From: Daphnia pulex
Lineage: Eukaryota > Arthropoda > Branchiopoda > Diplostraca > Daphniidae
NCBI RefSeq assembly: GCF_021134715.1
Contig: NC_060019.1
Location: 558,001 to 622,000, forward strand
Direction of reading: 5' to 3'
DNA length: 64,000 bases
Shown here: positions 56,990 through 64,000 of the stretch, piece after piece
How positions within the stretch are numbered: position 1 is the stretch's first letter
How the letters are laid out: every line of letters starts with the position of its first letter
Program-made: the position numbers and the translations under genes
The notes under the pieces: model-generated
What the model saw: only the letters and a program-made list of their open reading frames with translations
Told to the model about the DNA's origin: nothing
The model's database searches: none

Positions 56990-59900
56990 TCATCTTGTAC
57001 ATCAAAAACATCTTTTCTCTATTCCAGCTACTAGCTAGCTAGCCAGAGAAAAGGTGTCACTTTCTTTTAATCTTTTCTGTCCACACACACAAACTGTGAC
57101 ACGTTCTGATGTTTATTCAATTTTTATCTTTGCGGTTTTTTTTTGTATTAAAACGGTGAGACTGGCCTTGTGAATATTTTTCGTGTCCTTGCAATCGGGT
57201 CAAGGCGCCAGGCAGTTGTTTTCTTTTTTTTTTCTTTAGACTGAAGACTGACCATATTAGCGTTTATGCCTTTAACATGTTTCGCTATCTTGTATTTATG
57301 TTTCCAAACGAGCTGCTGGTTTGGTTGGCTTGCACGCGACTTTCTACAGCGTGGAGATTCTTCTGCTTTTATTCGCCTCTCTGACAAAAAGGTTTTTTTT
57401 TCTTTTTCTTATTCGACTGATTTATTGTTTTCTCTAGTCTCTTCCTGGGGGACCTTTATGCAAATCGCCGGGATTCTTTTTTTATTTATTTTTTCGATGT
57501 CACGAACGAAATTTCGTGAACTGTTTTAATCTTTTTTTAAACGGCGCGTCCTAATTTACAATCAAGAGAGGGCCAAACAATAAGAGTCCATTCATTCTCG
57601 TTGATTGTTTTTTCGTCCATTTTCACGGGTCCTTTTTCTTATTGTAACGAAATTTAAAATTCCAAACGCGCCCAGCAGAAAAACCAAAATTCTCTCCTCC
57701 ATCATCGCGCGCCATTTCTTCGTTGTTTTTAAAAGCTTTTTTTTATAATATTCAAATGCGAGAGGAGAGAAAGACCTTGATAAAACCCCCCGACTTGATT
57801 CACTCACGGCCGGGACACCCCCAAATTTGGTCCGTGTCGGGACTTAATCGAACCATTTGGGGGGAGACCCAAAAAGTAACCAAAAAAAGAAAATGTTCAT
57901 CAAGTTCTTTTTTTTTCGCTTTGACATTATACCACCACCGCAGCAGCCACTGGTGAATATAATACATCCCAAATTGGTTGCAGCAGAGAGTCCCGTATTT
58001 TTTACAAATAAAATTCGGGAATCTTATTGTGTCAGAGTCGCGTACTGTGTTTGGCTGCTGTGACTTTGATTGAAACGGAAAACCTTCGCCCATCGATCCA
58101 CACAAGTAAAAAAAGATTTCTTTCCAGGCCATTCTTTTTTTCTTCTTTCAAATCGAACACAATGGCCATGGATCGATTCCAGCCGAGGTTACAAGGGTAG
58201 AGAGAGAAAAACGCCATTCAAGCGGACTGTGGCAGTATACACATATGGAAATTGAACAAGTTGAGAGACGACACCCAACAGTTTTTGAGAGTCGATCGTC
58301 AAGTATCAGACGCTCAGCAGGAAATGTTTTTTTCGGATGGGAATCGGGAGGTCTGATGTGCACGGGCTCATTATTCACGCTTGTGTATAGTCTGCAATTG
58401 CGCATGTAGAGATATACCCCCGAGGGGGTTTTTTTTAGGCCTAGACTCATGAATAATCATATCAAATTTTTCATCTAAGAAAGGAAAAAAGTCTTTTGTA
58501 GAGCATCGAGGAATATAAATAAGAATGAGGGGGGATCGCATATCCCATTTACCAGACGACTCTCTAGGCGATACACATGTAATAACGGACCCCGGCCGCG
58601 AACCTCATCTCTCACGTATTATGGGAATCAGCCGAGCGTGAATCACATACCATCCATCCGTACGCGCACTCACACAACAGCGCACACACTGTGTGGCTAT
58701 ATCCAAAACAACAACAAACTCTGATGAGGTCACTAACCCGACTATCAGACAGTTTTTTTATTTTATTATTGATTTCTTTTTTTTAGCTTTTTAGCTTTTT
58801 AAAATTAATGATTTGAAAAAATATAAAAATAACTTTCACTTTTTTTTTGCGCGAATTTATCAAAAGAAATTTCACCCAAAAATAAAATTGATTCGAATCT
58901 TACCTTATTTGGCGCGCTAGAAATGTACAGTTTGTTTTCCCGTTTTTCGCACACTAGTCGCCAAAATTAATTTCAATTAATTTTTCCAGGAATGGCACTG
59001 AACGTCGTGATTTTCTTAGTCGACGAAACTTTTTTATTTTTGTCTAAAACTCCCCAGAGAGAGAAAAAATGAAAAAGCCCAAAATGATCAAAAACACGTC
59101 CGCTCTCGTGAACGGACGTGAGCCAACTGGCTCTCTCTCTCAGCTCCGTGCTGTGTGCATGTGTGGCGCCCACTGCTGGGCCGTCCTCTCTCTCCTCTCC
59201 GTTCACAAAAGAAGCCCAAACGAAGCCCTTCGGGGGCTTCACGATGGCGTCAGCTTATAAGTCTCTTCTTTTATTTTTCCCCTTAGTAAGAAAAAGCTTC
59301 TTCTTCTTTTTTTATTCTTTCACGAGTTCTTTTCTACATGTACGTCGTACTACACATTCTGAATGTGTCTAGAGCCAAAGAGTCTCTCAAGTCTATACAA
59401 GTATCTTTTTTTTTTGGTTCTAGCCGCCCGGTATTAGTAGATGAATAGAGCAGAATCAAGTTGCCGAAACTCTTGGGCGCCTCTAGAGATGGTTGTGTAG
59501 ACAACTAAACTAAAATAACAGTGCAACGGAATAATAATAATAGCAACCGACCGAGTCTATAGATACATCCAGAGACTGTCGAGAGATAGCGCATTCACAC
59601 ACTATTAAGTTTGCCCAATCAGCCGTGCACTCGAGCTTTATACACGGCGTATCTATATGCTAGTATATATTTATAGACTCTTATATATTACATCTTTGGC
59701 AGAGTAGAGAAAGTATCTTATATGAGAAATAACAATAGAAAAACAAAAAAATAAAAGCGGCCATTTCCATTTTCCTTTTTTTGTTGTTGTTGTTGTTGGT
59801 TCAATCTCGTATCTTATAATACGTCATATATATTCTAGTTTAATGCTATTTGATAGATTGGTGATATTGCCGGCCCAGTGGAGCCAATACTTTGATGGGA

Positions 59901-62900
59901 TTACACATACGTACGTACCGGTACGTGTACGACAGTTGCAAAGTATAAAAAAGAATTTCTCGAAATGTTAATGGAATGTTGACGTGTTGAATAGGTCGCC
60001 TAATCACCCCCCACCCAAAGAAAGAACCACTCGTCAGGTCTATTAAGGTTATTAGTTTTATTTTTATATTTGGATAGCCCCACCCCATTTCTCCCTCCCC
60101 ACCCCCATATCGATTTCAGAATAGACTGGCGATGACGGCTGGTTACCTAACTGCTGCGACTGGCTGATGGACGTGCTGAAATTTTTATTTTTATTATTTC
60201 CGAACCCCAGTCGTAATTTTAGCATTTAGGCTCTTTCTATATTTATTTATTATTTTTTTCCCGCGGTCGATAATCACGTAACATTCGGCCGTGACGATGT
60301 CCGCACCTTTTTCGGTATTACACGAGAGATAGAGAGAGAGAGGTGGGGGCAGATATCTAATAACCAGAGAGGAAGAAATGATTTACACGTCAAAAGAGGA
60401 GGACGTTGTAAAACATTCACGGCGGCTTCTACACACACACATCTTCTTCTTCTTCTTCTTCACAATTCTCTTTTGTGCATAAATAATTCGTCGTGAGGAG
60501 AAGACGAAAAAAAAAAGTTGTTTATTTTTTCTACCATCCGGATAGAGCCCCTCGAGGGTCTGTAATATACAGCCTTCAGAATTTGATTGTATTTACTACC
60601 ACTCGATATTATTGTCTAGGGATTATTATATTATATCGTTGGTCTCTCTCTAATCGGATTTGTCAATAGAGGTGAAACTATTCTCTATAATTGTGTGTCT
60701 AGAAAAAACTTTTGTTTGTTTGTTTGTTTGGTTCTCAAGTGATTATATTCTCCAACCAACTTTTTTTTATTATTATTATTATTTTCCGGAAGATAAAATA
60801 CGGAAACCTAAAAGTTTCACTTTTGCTTTATCCTTTTCTCTTATTAATAATCTCACAGAAATAACGAAACTTTTTTTTCCGGGAAAGAAAAAAAAAATCC
60901 TTCCGGCTTAACATCTACTCCGCACTTTTATGTTGAATGGAGATGGCGCTGGGATCGGAAAGCGCGTGATCCGCCCGCGGAATACAACAACACCAATCAA
61001 TCCCGCGGCCTCGTATCGTATCATCACATACGCACCTCTCTATATATGTACGCGATTGTTCTATAGGAGCTTCAATCCGGTCCGGTTGTTTTTCGTTCCC
61101 GTTGACCGCCGATGGCGGCAGCCACTCTCTATACAGTTGCGCCGATGGAATACGTAAGAGCGGCACCCCTTTCTCTCTCATCCAGCTCATTACACAGGAA
61201 AAAAGAAAAAGAAAAAAAGGTTTTATTTAGAATTTTCTATCCGTTAAAAATAAAATAAAAAAAAGGTCATTACCATCATCATAAATCCGCCATTAGAGAC
61301 GGACAGGAGAATCGCTCATCATTCCCGGCACATACTACACACACTCCATGTATACTACCACCCCTATATATATTCTCACATTTCCCGTTTGGTCTCTTCT
61401 ATAACAAACGGCTCTCGGTTCTCTGTAGAGATAAATAAATGCATGAGCCTTTTGGATTAAAGTTCAGCCCTTTTTCAGTGATGTGATGATATTCTCAGCA
61501 GCAGCAGCAACAGCAGCAGGGCCATAATTGGCTAATTTTATGTTTGGAATTGCCCATAACTGGATCGCCGTGTAATAACAAATGGTGAAAAGAATATCAA
61601 ATCATTTTTTCTTCTTCTTTTTCTAACCGGTTGGAAGATTTTTGTGAGCCGACGACGACGACAGGCTGGCACAAGTGAAGAGCCGAGATGTTTGCGAGAG
61701 TCATTCATCAGTTTCAAATGTCTTAGACCGGCGCTGCTGACAGCAGCCAAGACAACACACGAGAAAGGCTTATAGACGACAGCGGGAATCTGCGCCGTGA
61801 GCCGCCAGCAAATCAAGAAAAAGGAAGAAAACAAAAAATGTTGTTATCGATCGAATATGTGACGTCCAGCTCTTTTCTTTTCCCCCTGGACAATGGACAG
61901 TCGACACTTTATTTTTTGGGCTATTCAAAACGCGTTAGTTTAGTCGCCATGGCAACATATACTAACGTCGAAATTGTTATTTTGATTTCTCAGGTACGTT
62001 ACACAACGATTAGACCGTGTAGAGAGACAATCCCGCGTGAGTTACGGTCGATTCATCATCCCAGCGCAGATTTTTATACAAGGTATTTTTTTCATTTTTA
62101 TTTGTGTGTTCAATTGGAGATTGCGCAACGCGTACGGCGTCAAGTAAAAAGAAAAAAAAACTGTTGGACGTTGATGCATTTGTATAGGGGAAAACCGACA
62201 ACAACAACAACAACAGCACACCGGTTAAGGATTTAATTTCGCCCATATCCAGTTGGGTTGTGTTAAGTGTCTGCCGTTGAAAATCGCCTCGCCTATAATA
62301 GTAGCAGCTTAATAGTTATATTCTTCAACAAAATGTTGGCTGGCTGCTGCAGTGCTGCTGCCTTTTGGTTTTTCTCTCTCATTTGCATCAGCCAACTGTG
62401 GCCGATTATTGGCCGGTTGCCAACTCGAATCATTTTCTATTCACCAACTTGTTAAAAATTTTGGTTTGAGCTCTTTTGTGTTATTTAATCCAATAGGATT
62501 CCGTGTCCATGTCGCATTGAAAATCACCACAGACGCATCTTCTTCTTCTTCTTTATAAGGACATTTCACATTTTGTTTTGGTTTTCCTGGATGTGGGGGG
62601 GATAGTATCGACCTTAAAACCCCCCGTTGTTTTAAAAAAAAAATATTCTTCTTCACATTTTTGGGAACATATGGAAAAAGTCGTTTGAATATTTTGTCCA
62701 TGTTATTGTAGAGCTCGGGATTGGGTTGAAATTTCAAAAAAAGTACCGAGAAATCTCTTTTGTGTCCAGCCAACAGCTCCAACAACAAATTGTTCGCATG
62801 TGTAGACTCATTAATCATCGTGAATAATAATGATTAGTTCAAAAGAAAAACCAGACTGTTTTTCGTTCCATGTTATAGCCTTCTGGGTGGGTTTAGTACA

Positions 62901-63950
62901 TAATAATGGCTGACGTGTGTTGTCTATGCCACACGATCGATAATTTCCCCGCTGGCTCTTTTTTTTTGCTATTAAAAATCAAAATGAATTAGGATAAAGC
63001 TAGCTGGGCTCCTTTTGGTTAAAAATGTCCTTTTTAAGATTTCGTCTGGAATTTCGTGTAATTTTCCAAACAAAACGGGACCCCGAAATTTGTTCTTATA
63101 TAGTCGCAATAAACAGTCTCGTTTTTGAAAGTTTAACCGGTTGCGCGCATCAGCAGTTGAATATAACGAAATAAAATTGTATAGGACACGTAGGGCGGGT
63201 ACACACACAACCTTTAGACTGCTACGACTATACGTAGGAATGTGTTATTCCACCACGACATTTTCGAAACGGCCATGCCAGGAGATTGTTGGATCATCCA
63301 GCTGAGAGAAACGACGTCTGAGCACCAGCACCGGGTAGGAAACAAAATATAAGAAGAGGTCTTGTTTATAGCGCTTGAGGCGCCCATTGATATAAATCAG
63401 TATTCCAATGACTCGGGTAAGATCCTTCCATGAAAAATAAGAAAAAATCCCCTCCGACTAAATCAACAAGGAAAAAGCTAAGAAAGAAAAGAACGAACGA
63501 AAAGTTTGTGTGTTTTTAGTATTATTTCCCCCCCATTTTTGGGGGCGACTTGTGCGCGCTGGCTGCTGGCTGCTGTGCTCCATTCGACATGGAATCTAAT
63601 TTTCTATTTAAAAATATACAAAAAGATATGGTGGGCCCTCGGGAGGTCGCTACTGACCGAAATTTTTTTGTTTCTTGGTGCTCTATGGCATCTCTCTCTT
63701 TCTCCCTGTGCTAGACTCGTGTATTTATTTGTTGGGCCCCCAGGCGCATTTTTCGTGCAATCTCAACAAACGTGAGTCAATATTACGTTGCGTCTTTTTA
63801 ATATAAAAGAAAAAGAAAAAAAAGATTTTATTTTATTTTTTCCTAGAAACTTTTTTTTTTATTTTTTTTATTTGCATTCCCCTCCTTTCCCTTTTTTGGA
63901 GGGGCCCCGTTTTGTTTATCTTCTCTCCCACACGCATTTTCAATGATACA
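56990..63950. other. Microsatellite-rich intergenic or intronic DNA
   Basis: Simple repeats include (TTG)n at 59782-59798, (CTT)n at 60442-60461, (TTTG)n at 60712-60731, (TTA)n at 60770-60783 and (CAG)n-like 61498-61520. No ORF has a recognisable domain or a matching splice partner. A perfect palindrome ACGTACCGGTACGT lies at 59913-59926. Confidence 0.5.
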
Positions 63951-63952
63951 AT

Positions 63953-63981
63953 CACAACAACAACAACAACAACAACAACAG
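63953..63981 (+). repeat. (CAA)n microsatellite
   Basis: Nine or ten CAA units near the right edge of the window, uninterrupted. It translates as poly-Gln in one frame, but no flanking coding exon is evident. Confidence 0.85.
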
Positions 63982-64000
63982 AATTTTTTCCGACTATGTC

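Noticed and set aside
61838..62236. Plus-strand 132-codon frame starting MLLSIEYVTSS
   Set aside because: Passes through a CAA-type repeat and shows no domain or splice partner.

Overview
This window looks like nuclear DNA of a small-genome arthropod, most likely a branchiopod crustacean such as Daphnia. The signs are intron-containing genes with many 65-160 base GT-AG introns, A+T-rich intergenic DNA full of microsatellites, a first coding exon of an NPF-type neuropeptide receptor, and a multi-exon secreted C1q-domain gene. The genus is inferred from general knowledge of such genes; no database was searched. All exon models were built by hand by matching splice sites and phase.

Layout. 1-9.8 kb is a degenerate long-period tandem repeat array holding one isolated coding exon (minus strand, 4672-5124), the N-terminus through TM2 of an NPF receptor-like GPCR. 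9.8-12.7 kb has no gene I can support. 12.8-17.2 kb holds two tandem minus-strand paralogues for small secreted Gln/Ala/Ser/Pro-rich proteins (180 and 189 aa). They share exon structure, leader, TATA region and an upstream block with AGGTCA-type half-sites. 17.3-23.4 kb is gene-poor with several local direct duplications. 23.5-26.6 kb is an 8-exon minus-strand gene for an 842-aa secreted protein: a novel N-terminal region, a coiled coil, a fibrinogen-like start segment and a C-terminal C1q domain. 29.8-31.2 kb is an intronless minus-strand gene for a 470-aa disordered, Lys-rich protein, with a decayed partial copy just beyond its 3' end. 31.3-36.9 kb has no clear gene.

37.0-51.3 kb is the main gene, on the plus strand: 19 coding exons that join in one frame to give about 1951 aa, with a long Ser/Pro-rich disordered region followed by one PDZ domain and two PH domains. 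It looks like a membrane-associated scaffold. Tail-to-tail with it, on the minus strand, lies a two-exon gene (54993 to about 52335) for a Ser-rich, low-complexity protein whose apparent coiled-coil C-terminus is in a shifted frame. 55-64 kb holds microsatellites, one plausible short first exon (56849-56981), and otherwise nothing I can call.

No operon-like cooperation is expected. The themes are local tandem duplication (repeat array, twin secreted genes, C1q flanks, Lys-rich gene relic) and two large disordered intracellular proteins arranged convergently.
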